Assembly (NCBI GenBank): GCA_017886205.1
Contig: JAFNEO010000009.1
Span: forward strand, 66,112 to 130,111
Length of the DNA stretch: 64,000 nucleotides
Direction of reading: 5' to 3'
Origin: Candidatus Aminicenantota bacterium
Lineage (GTDB): Bacteria > Acidobacteriota > Aminicenantia > Aminicenantales > UBA8522
Shown here: piece after piece, positions 1-9,402 of the stretch
Layout of the letters: the number at the start of each line of letters is the position of its first letter
Position numbering within the stretch: the first letter of the stretch is position 1
The notes under the pieces: model-generated
The model's database searches: none
The model's input: only the letters and a program-made list of their open reading frames with translations
What the model was told of the DNA's origin: nothing
Program-made: the position numbers and the translations under genes

Positions 1-31
1 TGACGAATCCCATACCCGAGCCTCTGCCATG

Positions 32-60
32 TTGTTTCCTTAAAATAGTTCTGCTAAAAT
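32..60 (+). promoter_or_regulatory. Predicted sigma70-type promoter of guaA
   Basis: TTGTTT at 32-37 and TAAAAT at 55-60 are separated by 17 bases. The GTG start of guaA lies only six bases after the -10 hexamer and no Shine-Dalgarno sequence is visible. Transcription would start at or next to the start codon, so a leaderless mRNA is inferred. Confidence 0.5.
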
Positions 61-66
61 CGGTGA

Positions 67-1599
67 GTGAACAAAGTCCTCGTCCTCGATTTCGGGTCGC
101 AGTACACCCAGCTCATCGCCCGCAAGGTCCGCGAGCTCGGCGTTTATTCCGAAATCTTCCCGTTTGACACGCCGGTCTCCCGGCTCAAAAAAGAGAACCC
201 GCAGGCCCTCATCCTCTCGGGCGGACCGCGGAGTGTCTACGAGAAAGGCGCTCCGCTCGCCTCCGACGCCATCTTCCGCCTCGGCGTCCCCGTCCTGGGC
301 ATCTGCTATGGCGTCCAGCTCATGGCCCATCTCCTCGGCGGCAAGGTTGTGCCCTCGTCCCATCGGGAATATGGGTTCGCTCATCTCGATATCCTCGCCC
401 GCGGCGGGCTCCTCAAAGGCATCAAGGACCGCGGCCAAGTTTGGATGAGCCACGGCGACCTCGTGGAGAAGCCGCCGCCGCAATTCGCCGTCACCGGCCG
501 GACCGCCAACACCAAAGTCGCGGTCATTGAATCTCCGGGCCAAAGGCTCTTCGGCGTCCAATTCCACCCCGAGGTCATCCACACCCGCCAGGGTAAGGCC
601 GTCCTGGCCAATTTTCTCTTCTCGCTCGCGGGCCTGAAGCCTGATTGGAGTATGAAGTCCTTCATCGAGCGCAAGGTCGCCGAGATCCGCCGGTCCGTCG
701 GTCGCGGAAAGGTCATCTCCGGTCTGAGCGGCGGGGTGGATTCGCTCGTCACTTCGCTCCTCGTCCACCGCGCCATCGGGAAAAACCTGACTTGCGTCTT
801 CGTAGATAACGGTCTTCTCCGGAAAGGGCAGTACGAGGGGCTCATGGAGGAGTTCCGGCGGAAGCTCCACATTAAGGTTATCGGCATCGACGCTTCCGAC
901 CTCTTCCTGCGCCGCCTCGCCGGGGTCATCTCTCCCGAGCGCAAGCGCAAGATCATCGGCCGCGCCTTCATCGAGATCTTCGAGGCCGAAGCGCACAAGA
1001 TCGGCCGGGCCGAATTCCTTGCCCAGGGAACGATCTACCCCGACGTCATCGAGAGCGCGCCCGTCAAAGGCCCGTCCGCAACCATCAAATCGCACCACAA
1101 CGTCGGCGGCCTCCCCAAGGGACTCCGCTTCAGGCTCGTCGAACCGCTCCGGGAGCTCTTCAAGGACGAGGTCCGGGCGCTGGCCGCCGAGCTCGGTGTC
1201 GACCGCGAGTTCATCGCCCAGCATCCCTTCCCTGGGCCCGGACTGGCGGTCCGCATCCTGGGCGAGGTCACCCTGGAGCGCATCGCCATCCTCCGCGAAG
1301 CCGACCGGATCCTGCTCGAGGAGGTCCGCAAGGCCAGGCTTTACCACAGGCTCTGGCAAGCCTTTGCCGTCCTGCTTCCGGTCCGCTCGGTCGGGGTGAT
1401 GGGCGATCAGCGGACCTACCACCAGGTCGTCGTCCTGCGCCTCGTCCAGAGTGTCGACGGGATGACGGCCAACTGGTTTCCGGTCGAATCGCGGGTCCTC
1501 TCGCGGATCTCAACGCGTATCGTCAACGAGGTCCAGGGTGTCAACCGGGTGGTTTACGACATCACGACGAAACCGCCGGCGACGATCGAATGGGAATAA
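67..1599 (+). CDS. guaA: GMP synthase (glutamine-hydrolysing)
   Basis: GuaA converts XMP to GMP with ATP and glutamine, the last step of guanine nucleotide synthesis in the cytoplasm. The N-terminal class I amidotransferase domain (about 1-190) has the nucleophile Cys80 in GICYG and the His167/Glu169 pair in QFHPE. The ATP-pyrophosphatase domain starts near residue 200 with the PP-loop SGGVDS at 221-226. The C-terminal dimerisation domain ends in the family-typical KPPATIEWE. The length of 510 residues is normal. The start is GTG; the reading frame gives the expected N-terminus (KVLVLDFGSQYTQLIARKVRE) directly. dnaE follows 16 bases downstream. Confidence 0.97.
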   Translation: MNKVLVLDFGSQYTQLIARKVRELGVYSEIFPFDTPVSRLKKENPQALILSGGPRSVYEKGAPLASDAIFRLGVPVLGICYGVQLMAHLLGGKVVPSSHREYGFAHLDILARGGLLKGIKDRGQVWMSHGDLVEKPPPQFAVTGRTANTKVAVIESPGQRLFGVQFHPEVIHTRQGKAVLANFLFSLAGLKPDWSMKSFIERKVAEIRRSVGRGKVISGLSGGVDSLVTSLLVHRAIGKNLTCVFVDNGLLRKGQYEGLMEEFRRKLHIKVIGIDASDLFLRRLAGVISPERKRKIIGRAFIEIFEAEAHKIGRAEFLAQGTIYPDVIESAPVKGPSATIKSHHNVGGLPKGLRFRLVEPLRELFKDEVRALAAELGVDREFIAQHPFPGPGLAVRILGEVTLERIAILREADRILLEEVRKARLYHRLWQAFAVLLPVRSVGVMGDQRTYHQVVVLRLVQSVDGMTANWFPVESRVLSRISTRIVNEVQGVNRVVYDITTKPPATIEWE

Positions 1600-1615
1600 G
1601 CGTCTGTAGCTAACA

Positions 1616-4600
1616 ATGGAACATTCTTTTATCCATCTTCATAATCACTCCGAGTACAGCATCCTGGACGGCGTGGCGAAGACCTCCGCCCTCGTGGAGG
1701 CGGCCTACCAGAACAAGATGCCGGCCGTGGCCCTGACCGATCACGGCAACATCTTCGGGGCGGTGACCTTCTTCAAGGAGGCCAAGGCCCGCGACATCAA
1801 GCCCATCCTGGGCTGCGAAGTCTACGTGGCGCCCCGCAGCCGGTTCGACAAGACGGGCGACAGCCGCGACCCCCATCATTTTCACCTGGTCCTCTTGGTC
1901 AAGAATGACCAGGGGTATCGCAACCTCTGTCACCTGCTGAGCAAGGCCTATATCGAAGGGTTCTACTATCGCCCCCGGATCGACAAGGAGCTCCTCTCCA
2001 ACCATGCTGAAGGGCTGATCGGCCTGTCCAGCTGTCTCAAGGGCGAAGTTTCTTATTACCTGGAGAGGGAGAACGAGGCAGCCGCGGAGAAGGCTGCGAG
2101 CGAGTACTCGTCGTTTTTCGGCAAGGGAGACTTCTATCTCGAGCTCCAGGACCACGGCCTCCCGCCGCAGAAGGACGTCAACCCCAAGCTTGTCCGGCTG
2201 GCGGGAAGGCTCGGCCTGCCCCTCGTGGCGACCAACGATATCCATTATCTCCGCAAGGAAGATTCTGAGAGCCACGATATCCTCCTCTGCATCCAGACCA
2301 ACAAGAAGCTGAGTGACCAGGACCGCATCCGCTTCGGGTCCCAGGAGTTCTATTTCAAGTCAGGCGCCGAGATGGCCGAGCTGTTCAAGGAGGTGCCCGA
2401 GGCCATCCGGAACACAACCCATATCGCCTCACAGTGCCATTTCAGTTTTCCCGTGGGCGGCCACTTTCTGCCCCAGTTCAAGCCGCCCGGAGAGATGCCG
2501 CTGGACGAATACCTGGCCTTTGTGGCCAAGGAAGGGTTCAAGCTCCGCCTGGAAGAGCTCAAGCCGAAGTGGGAGAAAGGTGAGCTGGCCTATCCCATCG
2601 AAGACTACCAGGACCGGCTGGAGCGCGAGCTCAGGCTGGTCAACCAGATGGGGTTTGAAGGCTATTTCCTGATCGTCTGGGACCTCGTCCAGACGGCCCG
2701 GTCGAGGGACATCCCCGTCGGCCCCGGCCGCGGGTCGGCCGCCGGGAGTTTCCTGGCCTACTGCCTTGGCATCACTGAGGTCGACCCCCTGGAGTACGAC
2801 CTCCTGTTCGAGCGGTTCCTCAACCCCGAACGCATCAGCCTGCCCGATATCGACATCGATTTCTGCGCCCGGCGCCGCGGCGAAGTCATCGACTATGTGA
2901 CGAACAAATACGGCCGGGAGAACGTCTCCCAGATCATCACCTTCGGGACGATGGCCGCCCGGGCCGCCATCCGGGACGTCGGCCGCGTGCTCGAAGTCCC
3001 CCTGCCGGAAGTGGACCGGATCGCCAAGATGATCCCGCCCGTCGGCCCGGACGCGACTATCGACGGCGCCCTGGAAAAGATCCCCCAGCTCCGGGAGCTC
3101 CGGGACAAGAACGCCAAGATCGCCCACCTGCTGGCCGTGGCCCGGAACCTCGAAGGCCAGGTGCGCCATCCTTCCATACACGCCGCCGGCATCGTCATCA
3201 CTCCCCGGCCCCTCGTCGAGTTCATGCCGCTCTATCAGTCGGTCAAGGGCGAGATCACGAGCCAGTTTGCGATGGGGGACATCGAAACCATCGGCCTGCT
3301 CAAGATGGACCTCCTCGGCCTCCGCAACCTGACGGTCATCCGGGATACGGTCGAGCTCGTCGAGAAAAACCTGGGCGAGAAAGTGGACCTCAAGACGGTC
3401 CCGCTCGACGACGCGGCCACGTTCACCCTTTTCCAGGCCGGGAACACCGACGGCGTCTTCCAGTTCGAGAGCTCGGGCATGAAGGATCTCCTGCGCAACC
3501 ACAAGCCGGAGAGCTTCCGCGACCTCATCGCCCTCAACGCCCTTTACCGTCCCGGCCCGCTCAACAGCGGCATGACGGCCGAGTTCGTCAAGCGGAAGAA
3601 CCATCCCGACCAGATCGCCTATGAGCTCCCCGAACTCAAGCCCATCCTGGAGGAAACGCGCGGGATCATCGTCTATCAAGAGCAGGTCATGAAGATCGCC
3701 ACCGAGCTGGCCGGGTTCACTTTGGCCGAGGCGGACATCCTGCGCAAAGCCATGGGAAAAAAGGTGACCAGCATCATGAAGGCGCAGAAGCAGAGGTTTG
3801 TCCAGGGCGCCCGCAAAAAGGACATCAGCCCCGCCAAGGCGAACAAGATCTTCGACCAGATCCGGCATTTCGCCGAATACGGGTTCAACAAGTCGCACAG
3901 CGCCGCTTACGCTTATCTCGCCTACCAGACCGCCTACCTCAAGGCCCACTATCCGGCCCACTTCATGGCCGCCCTGCTGACTTCGGAGGCCGAGCGGGGG
4001 GCGACCAGCCAGGTCATCAAGTACATCAACGAATGCCAGAACATGGGAATCAAGGTCCTGCCGCCCGACATCAACGAGAGTGATTTCACCTTCACGGTAA
4101 AGAACGGCGAGGTCCGGTTCGGCCTGGCGGCCGTCAAGAACGTGGGCGAGACGGCGGCCCGCGAGGTCCTGAGGGAGAGGGGGAAGCGCGGCCGCTTCCA
4201 ATCGCCCTTTGAGATGGCGGCCGGAACGGACCCGCGGACGGTCAACAAGCGAGTGCTGGAGAGCCTGATCAAGGCCGGGGCCTTCGACTCGCTGGGCTGG
4301 CGCCGCTCCCAATCGTTCCACCTCATCGATAGCATGATCGATTACGGCCACGGGCTCCAACGGATGAAACAGACCCCGCAGACCTTGCTCTTTGGGGGAA
4401 GCCAGCTCGCGCCGCCGGAGATCCCGGTCGAGGTCAGGGAGATGCGGGAATGGGACGAGTCCCTGTTCCTTTCCTATGAGAAGGACGCGCTGGGGTTTTA
4501 CATCACCGGTCATCCCCTGGCCCAGTTCGAGAAGAGGCTCCGGAAACTGACCTCCCATTCGCTCAGCCAGCTCGACGAGGAGAAGGACTTCAACAGCGAG

Positions 4601-5095
4601 ATCCGGGTGGCCGGGGTCATCAGCGCCATCAAGTTCGTCAAGACCAAGAAGGACGAGCGCATGGCCACCTTCATCCTGGAGGACCTGAGCGGCCGGATCG
4701 ACGTTGTGGCCTTCCCCGACAGCTTCAGAAGATTCTTCGAATACCTGCGTGAGGGGAACCTGGTCTGGGTTAAGGGGCGGTTCATGGGGGAGGGCGATAA
4801 CCGCCGCATCAGCCTGAACGAGGCCATGCCGCTCACCGAGGCCTTCCAGAAGCAGGCCAAGAAGGTCATCGTGCGGATCTTCCTTCCCGGCCTCGAGGAG
4901 TCGGTCATCAAGGAGCTTAAGGAACTTCTGGAAAAAAACTCCGGCGAATGCCCCGTCTTCTTCGAGCTGGAGACCCCCCATTCCTATCGCGTCCTCGCCC
5001 AGTCCCTCGAAGTGCAAGGTGTCTTCCCGTCGGAGGAGCTCACCCGCAGCGTCGAGCAGCTGCTGGGGGAGAATTCCGTCTTCATAGAATATTAG
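1616..5095 (+). CDS. dnaE: DNA polymerase III alpha subunit, DnaE type
   Basis: This is the replicative polymerase catalytic subunit, 1159 residues, the usual DnaE1 length. An N-terminal PHP domain opens with HLHNHSEYS and LTDHGN metal-binding motifs. The palm carries PGRGSAAGS and the catalytic aspartates in LPDIDIDF (Asp411 and Asp413). The fingers, helix-hairpin-helix region and a C-terminal OB fold (near residue 995, VAGVISAIK) follow. There is no proofreading exonuclease insertion, so it is DnaE rather than PolC. The ATG at 1616 has no clear Shine-Dalgarno sequence. It probably shares a transcript with guaA. Confidence 0.97.
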   Translation: MEHSFIHLHNHSEYSILDGVAKTSALVEAAYQNKMPAVALTDHGNIFGAVTFFKEAKARDIKPILGCEVYVAPRSRFDKTGDSRDPHHFHLVLLVKNDQGYRNLCHLLSKAYIEGFYYRPRIDKELLSNHAEGLIGLSSCLKGEVSYYLERENEAAAEKAASEYSSFFGKGDFYLELQDHGLPPQKDVNPKLVRLAGRLGLPLVATNDIHYLRKEDSESHDILLCIQTNKKLSDQDRIRFGSQEFYFKSGAEMAELFKEVPEAIRNTTHIASQCHFSFPVGGHFLPQFKPPGEMPLDEYLAFVAKEGFKLRLEELKPKWEKGELAYPIEDYQDRLERELRLVNQMGFEGYFLIVWDLVQTARSRDIPVGPGRGSAAGSFLAYCLGITEVDPLEYDLLFERFLNPERISLPDIDIDFCARRRGEVIDYVTNKYGRENVSQIITFGTMAARAAIRDVGRVLEVPLPEVDRIAKMIPPVGPDATIDGALEKIPQLRELRDKNAKIAHLLAVARNLEGQVRHPSIHAAGIVITPRPLVEFMPLYQSVKGEITSQFAMGDIETIGLLKMDLLGLRNLTVIRDTVELVEKNLGEKVDLKTVPLDDAATFTLFQAGNTDGVFQFESSGMKDLLRNHKPESFRDLIALNALYRPGPLNSGMTAEFVKRKNHPDQIAYELPELKPILEETRGIIVYQEQVMKIATELAGFTLAEADILRKAMGKKVTSIMKAQKQRFVQGARKKDISPAKANKIFDQIRHFAEYGFNKSHSAAYAYLAYQTAYLKAHYPAHFMAALLTSEAERGATSQVIKYINECQNMGIKVLPPDINESDFTFTVKNGEVRFGLAAVKNVGETAAREVLRERGKRGRFQSPFEMAAGTDPRTVNKRVLESLIKAGAFDSLGWRRSQSFHLIDSMIDYGHGLQRMKQTPQTLLFGGSQLAPPEIPVEVREMREWDESLFLSYEKDALGFYITGHPLAQFEKRLRKLTSHSLSQLDEEKDFNSEIRVAGVISAIKFVKTKKDERMATFILEDLSGRIDVVAFPDSFRRFFEYLREGNLVWVKGRFMGEGDNRRISLNEAMPLTEAFQKQAKKVIVRIFLPGLEESVIKELKELLEKNSGECPVFFELETPHSYRVLAQSLEVQGVFPSEELTRSVEQLLGENSVFIEY

Positions 5096-5100
5096 GTTCA

Positions 5101-5234
5101 GGGGAGTCCCTCCGAAAGACGCGAATTTTTCCCAGCGTGAAAAATCCGCTCCCTGTCCTCGCTCCGCTCTCCTCTCGGCAAGCCGAGAGGAACCGTGCCC
5201 GCTTCGCTGCGGAGGGCTTTCGTAGGGACTCCCC
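5101..5234. repeat. 134-bp multi-hairpin element bounded by 18-bp inverted repeats
   Basis: Arms 5101-5118 and 5217-5234 are inverted repeats with one mismatch (GGGGAGTCCC...GGGACTCCCC). Inside lie three more hairpins: 5125-5131/5139-5145 (ATTTTTC/GAAAAAT), 5171-5179/5182-5190 (CCTCTCGGC/GCCGAGAGG, perfect) and 5199-5202/5209-5212 (CCGC/GCGG). The whole folds on paper into a closed multibranch structure starting five bases after the dnaE stop. It could be a MITE-like repeat, a structured RNA or a 3'-end element. I see no second copy and no obvious target-site duplication. Confidence 0.65.
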
Positions 5235-5298
5235 CTCACCTTGAGCAACTATTCAGAAAAATATTGATGTCCAAGCGTAATCCTTGAGCGGAGTCCGT

Positions 5299-5326
5299 TT
5301 GACAGAAGTTGAGGAATGAAGATAAT
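5299..5326 (+). promoter_or_regulatory. Predicted promoter of the receiver-valS transcript
   Basis: TTGACA at 5299-5304 and GATAAT at 5321-5326 are 16 bases apart, giving a leader of about 28 bases before the ATG at 5362. It suggests the receiver gene starts a new transcript after dnaE and the structured element. Confidence 0.5.
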
Positions 5327-5361
5327 GAGAAGCGGTTTCTTTGTATCTATTTGGACTCAAC

Positions 5362-5979
5362 ATGCCTTATAAAGTGATCCTGGCCGACTCGAGCCCGTCC
5401 GTCCAGAAGGTCGTCCAGATGGCCTTCTCGGAGCCGGATTTCGAGGTCCATACAATCGAGGACGGGCTCCAGGCGATCGAGTCGCTGGCCCGGATCAACC
5501 CCGACGCCGTCCTCCTCAGCCTGGCGCTCCCGTCCCGCGACGGCTACGAGGTCGGCCGTTACCTGCGGAGCCGGGAGGAGTTCCGGAAGGCCGGCCTCGT
5601 CCTGCTCAAGAACGCCTTCGATCCGGTTGACGCGGAAAGGCTGCGCGGACTCGACTACGACGAGATCGTCCAGAAACCCTTTGATTCTGAGAGGCTGGCC
5701 CGGTTGGTCCGGGAGATCGTCGACCGCAAGAAAACCCCGCACTCCTTCCCCGAGGAGGCGTTGATCGAGGAATCCTCCGCAGCCGGCGTCCTCCCTTTGT
5801 TTAAGGAGGAAGAGTTCATCCCGCCGCCCTCATCCCAACAGCCGGGGGACGAAGTCGAGGAAAAGGTCAGGAAGATGCTCCGGGACGAAATTCTGTCGGT
5901 AGAGAGGGAACTCGAGAAGAGGATCAAAGCGTCCCTCCGGGCGGAGTTCAAGGAGTGGCTGGACAGGGAGAAGAAGTAG
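5362..5979 (+). CDS. Degenerate response-regulator receiver protein without the phospho-acceptor Asp
   Basis: The 205-residue protein has a receiver fold over residues 1-120: Asp9 of the acidic pocket, and Lys105 in VQKPF matching the conserved lysine. At the phosphorylation position, however, the sequence reads PDAVLLSLALP, with Ser53 in place of Asp. The Thr/Ser switch region reads LLKNAF. Phosphorylation by a histidine kinase is therefore unlikely; such pseudo-receivers usually act through protein contacts. Residues about 165-205 form a charged helix (EKVRKMLRDEILSVERELE), probably a coiled coil. No output domain is recognisable. ATG 5362 is preferred over an upstream TTG because receiver homology begins at once. 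valS follows two bases after the stop. Confidence 0.75.
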   Translation: MPYKVILADSSPSVQKVVQMAFSEPDFEVHTIEDGLQAIESLARINPDAVLLSLALPSRDGYEVGRYLRSREEFRKAGLVLLKNAFDPVDAERLRGLDYDEIVQKPFDSERLARLVREIVDRKKTPHSFPEEALIEESSAAGVLPLFKEEEFIPPPSSQQPGDEVEEKVRKMLRDEILSVERELEKRIKASLRAEFKEWLDREKK

Positions 5980-5981
5980 AG

Positions 5982-8606
5982 ATGAAAATCCTGGATAAAT
6001 CTTACGACCCCAAGCCGGTGGAAGAGCGGTGGTCCCGCTTTTGGATCGAGGCAGGCCTCTTCACACCCGAAGTCCCCTCGGCCAAGCCGAAGTTCTCCCT
6101 GGTCCTGCCTCCCCCCAATGTCACCGGGTCGCTCCACATGGGCCATGCCCTCTGTTTCACCCTCCCCGATATCATCTCCCGCTGGAAGCGGATGAAGGGG
6201 TACAACGTCCTCTGGCTCCCCGGCACCGACCACGCCTCGATCGCCGTCCACAACGTGATCGAGCAGAGTCTCAAAGAAAAAGGGCTGAGCCGGGAGACGC
6301 TCGGCCGGGAGGAGTTCCTCAAGGTCGCCTGGGAATGGAAGCGGAAGTACGGCGGCATCATCACCGGCCAGCTCAAGAAGCTCGGCTGCTCGCTGGACTG
6401 GACGCGAGAGCGCTTCACCATGGACGAGGGCTTTTCCCGGGCCGTGCGCCTAGTGTTCGTCAGCCTGTATAAAGAAGGCCTGATTTACCGGGATTACTAT
6501 CTGGTCAACCGCTGCCCCCGCTGCAATACGGTGCTCTCCGATATCGAGATTGAGCACAAAGAGCTACAGGGTAAGCTCCACTACATCAAGTACCCTGTGC
6601 TGGAGGGGGAGAGTACGATCGTCGTCGCCACCACCCGGCCAGAGACCATGCTGGGCGATACCGCCGTCGCCGTTCACCCCGATGACGAGCGCTATAAGTC
6701 CTTCCACGGGAAGACGCTAGTCCTTCCCTTGGTGAACCGCAAGATCCCGGTCATCACGGACAGCCGGGTTGAAAAAGACTTTGGGACCGGCGCCGTCAAG
6801 GTCACACCGGCCCACGACCCCGTGGACTTCGAGCTGGGAAAGCTGCACGGCCTCGAGCAGGTCATCGTCATCGACGGATCGGGGAAGATGACCGAGGCGG
6901 CCGGAGCGGAGTTCCAGGGACTCGACCGGTTCGAGTGCCGCCGCAGGGTCGTCGAGCGTCTCCGGGAGCAGGGCTTATTGATTAAGGTCGAGGACTATCC
7001 GCACATGGTGGGGCATCATGACCGCTGCAAAACGGTCATCGAGCCGCATCTGAGCTGGCAGTGGTTCGTGAAAATGGCTCCCCTGGCCAAGGAGGCCATT
7101 CGGGTCGTCGAGGACGGGACGATCCAGTTCATCCCGGCCAACTGGGCCAAGAGCTATTTCGAGTGGATGTACAACATCCACGACTGGTGCATCTCCCGGC
7201 AGCTCTGGTGGGGACACCGGATTCCGGCCTGGTTCTGCCGGCCCTGCGGCGAGATCATCGTGGCCATGGAAACGCCGGCGAGATGCCCGAAGTGCGGAGG
7301 CGGAGAGCTCGTGCAGGACGAAGACGTGCTCGACACCTGGTTCAGCTCGGCGCTCTGGCCGTTTGGTACCATGGGCTGGCCGGAGAAGACCGTCGACCTG
7401 GAGATGTTCTATCCCACCGACCTAATGGGCACGGCGTTCGACATCATCTTTTTCTGGGTGGCCCGGATGATCATGATGGGGCTCAAGTTCATGGGAGAGA
7501 TCCCCTTCCGCCAGGTTTTTATAAACGGCCTGGTCCGCGACTTCCGGCGCCGCAAGATGAGCAAGTCCGAGGGTAACATTATTGATCCACTGGAGATGAT
7601 CGAGAAATACGGAACGGACGCGCTGCGCTTCACCGTGGCGGCGCTGGCCATACCGGGCATGGACCTGTCGCTTTCCGAAGAACGCATGCTGGGCTACAGG
7701 GCCTTCGTCAACAAGATCTGGAACGCCTCGCGGTTCGTCCTGATGAACCTGGATGAAGAGCCGGCATCGATCGCGGAGAGCGAGTTGACTTTGGCCGACC
7801 GCTGGATCCGCAGCCGCCTGGCGCGGATTACGGCCGAGCTCGAGGCGGCGCTCGACCAGTACAAGTTCTATGAGGCCGCGGAGAAAATCTATCATTTCGT
7901 TTGGCACGAGTTCTGCGACTGGTACATCGAGATGGCCAAGCCCAGCCTCCAAGCGGGGAATAGGACGACACAAGCCGTGCTGGCCGGTGCTTTGGACCAT
8001 ATCCTGAAGCTCCTCAACCCGTTCATGCCGTTTGTCACCGAGGAGATCTGGAGCCACCTACCGGGTCACGGCAGATCCCTGGTCACGGCTGCTTTCCCCA
8101 AGAGCGAGGCGGCGGACGTAAACCCGCACGCCGAGGAGGAGATGAGCCTCCTCCAGGCACTCGTGGTCGAGGTTCGGACTATCCGGGCGGAAAACAAGAT
8201 TTCGCCCCAAAAGAAGACCGCCATCCTGTTGAAGGCGCCGGGAGAGAAGGAGAAAGGGTTTATCCCCGAGATCCGGGCATACATCCTGGCCCTGGCCAAC
8301 GGCTCCGAGGTCAGGGTCGAGGACCGGTTCCCGCCCGAGGCCCGGCTTCTCAAGGGCGTGGCGGGGTCCTGGGAAGTGGCGATCCCCCTGGAAGGAGAGG
8401 GCGACCTGGAGGCTGAGCGGGCCAGGCTGGAGAAGGAGATCAAGAAGGTGGAGGCCGAGATCGAAAAGCTCGAGGGCCGGCTCCAGAAGAAGGCCTTCCT
8501 CGAGCGGGCGCCCGGGCCGATTATCGAGGAGGCCAAGCAGAGCCTCCTCGGATGTCGAGATAAAAAGGCCAAGCTCCAGAAGAGCCTGGACAATATAAAG
8601 GCATAG
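5982..8606 (+). CDS. valS: Valyl-tRNA synthetase
   Basis: Class Ia synthetase charging tRNA-Val, 874 residues. The signature PNVTGSLHMGH (HIGH motif) lies near residue 45, the CP1 editing domain has TTRPETMLGDTAVAVHP, and KMSKSEGN is near residue 525. Cys pairs (CPRC near 180, CRPCG and CPKCG near 420-435) look like zinc ribbons. The C-terminal arm (about 800-874) is a heptad-rich coiled coil typical of bacterial ValS. ATG 5982 is used, with a GGGAG purine stretch upstream in the end of the receiver gene. Confidence 0.97.
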   Translation: MKILDKSYDPKPVEERWSRFWIEAGLFTPEVPSAKPKFSLVLPPPNVTGSLHMGHALCFTLPDIISRWKRMKGYNVLWLPGTDHASIAVHNVIEQSLKEKGLSRETLGREEFLKVAWEWKRKYGGIITGQLKKLGCSLDWTRERFTMDEGFSRAVRLVFVSLYKEGLIYRDYYLVNRCPRCNTVLSDIEIEHKELQGKLHYIKYPVLEGESTIVVATTRPETMLGDTAVAVHPDDERYKSFHGKTLVLPLVNRKIPVITDSRVEKDFGTGAVKVTPAHDPVDFELGKLHGLEQVIVIDGSGKMTEAAGAEFQGLDRFECRRRVVERLREQGLLIKVEDYPHMVGHHDRCKTVIEPHLSWQWFVKMAPLAKEAIRVVEDGTIQFIPANWAKSYFEWMYNIHDWCISRQLWWGHRIPAWFCRPCGEIIVAMETPARCPKCGGGELVQDEDVLDTWFSSALWPFGTMGWPEKTVDLEMFYPTDLMGTAFDIIFFWVARMIMMGLKFMGEIPFRQVFINGLVRDFRRRKMSKSEGNIIDPLEMIEKYGTDALRFTVAALAIPGMDLSLSEERMLGYRAFVNKIWNASRFVLMNLDEEPASIAESELTLADRWIRSRLARITAELEAALDQYKFYEAAEKIYHFVWHEFCDWYIEMAKPSLQAGNRTTQAVLAGALDHILKLLNPFMPFVTEEIWSHLPGHGRSLVTAAFPKSEAADVNPHAEEEMSLLQALVVEVRTIRAENKISPQKKTAILLKAPGEKEKGFIPEIRAYILALANGSEVRVEDRFPPEARLLKGVAGSWEVAIPLEGEGDLEAERARLEKEIKKVEAEIEKLEGRLQKKAFLERAPGPIIEEAKQSLLGCRDKKAKLQKSLDNIKA

Positions 8607-8626
8607 CCGCGTCTTGCGGTCCTCCC

Positions 8627-9373
8627 ATGACCATCGGAACGACCATTCACAGCTTCTCCACGTGTCCCTCGACCAACGACCTGGCCAAACGGCTGGCCCG
8701 GGAGGGCTCGGCCGAGGGGACTGTGGTTCTCGCCGAAGAGCAGACCGAGGGCCGGGGGACCAAGGGGCGGAGCTGGCATTCACCCCGCGGCCAGGGCCTG
8801 TACGCGTCCATCATCCTGAGGCCGCTGCGCGCCGACCTCTCCTTGCTTCCTCTTGCGGCCGGAGTCGCCTGCCTGGAGGCCATCCGGGAAGCGACCGGGC
8901 TCGAGGCCGCTCTCGAGTGGCCCAACGACATCGTCTGGAAACACCGCAAGCTCGGGGGCATCCTTTGCGAGGGCGAATTCCTGGGAAGCGCGGTGAGCTT
9001 CGCTGTCCTGGGCATCGGCCTGAACATAGGCCAGATAAGGGACGACTTCCCCGCCGCGCTCCGGAGGACGGCGACCTCCCTACGGCTCGCCCTGGGCCGG
9101 GAGGTGGACAGGGCTGCGGTCGAAACGGCCCTCTGGCCGGTGCTCGACCGCTGGTACACGACGTGGGTTCGCGGCCGCAAAGAAGAGATCGTCCGGACGT
9201 ATGAGTCTCGACTCGTTATCCCGGCCGGAGCGGACGTCGAAGTCCGGAGGGAGGAAGGAACTCTGCGCGGAGTCTACCGCGGGATCGACCTCCGGGCGAG
9301 ACTTAAGCTGGAAAAAGACGGAAAGGAAATCTTATTATCCCCGGCAGAAATTTTGGCTATTGATTATAATTAG
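8627..9373 (+). CDS. birA: Biotin-[acetyl-CoA-carboxylase] ligase
   Basis: The enzyme attaches biotin to carrier proteins through biotinyl-5'-AMP. The 248-residue protein begins directly with the catalytic domain (STNDLAKRLA), then EEQTEGRGTKGRSW (the GRGRxGR-type biotinyl-AMP loop), WPNDIVW with the catalytic-region lysine in RKLGGIL, and a C-terminal SH3-like part. No N-terminal helix-turn-helix is present, so unlike E. coli BirA it should not repress biotin genes. The gene is 20 bases after valS and 29 bases before coaX. Confidence 0.9.
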   Translation: MTIGTTIHSFSTCPSTNDLAKRLAREGSAEGTVVLAEEQTEGRGTKGRSWHSPRGQGLYASIILRPLRADLSLLPLAAGVACLEAIREATGLEAALEWPNDIVWKHRKLGGILCEGEFLGSAVSFAVLGIGLNIGQIRDDFPAALRRTATSLRLALGREVDRAAVETALWPVLDRWYTTWVRGRKEEIVRTYESRLVIPAGADVEVRREEGTLRGVYRGIDLRARLKLEKDGKEILLSPAEILAIDYN

Positions 9374-9402
9374 GGCGCGCCCCGAAAAAGGAGACATGAA
9401 CC

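Noticed and set aside
2429..5248. A 939-codon open frame antisense to dnaE, and similar long antisense frames under pheT, the 679-residue gene and guaA
   Set aside because: GC-rich codon bias keeps the antisense frame open; the products are low-complexity and match no family, while the sense frames are clear proteins.
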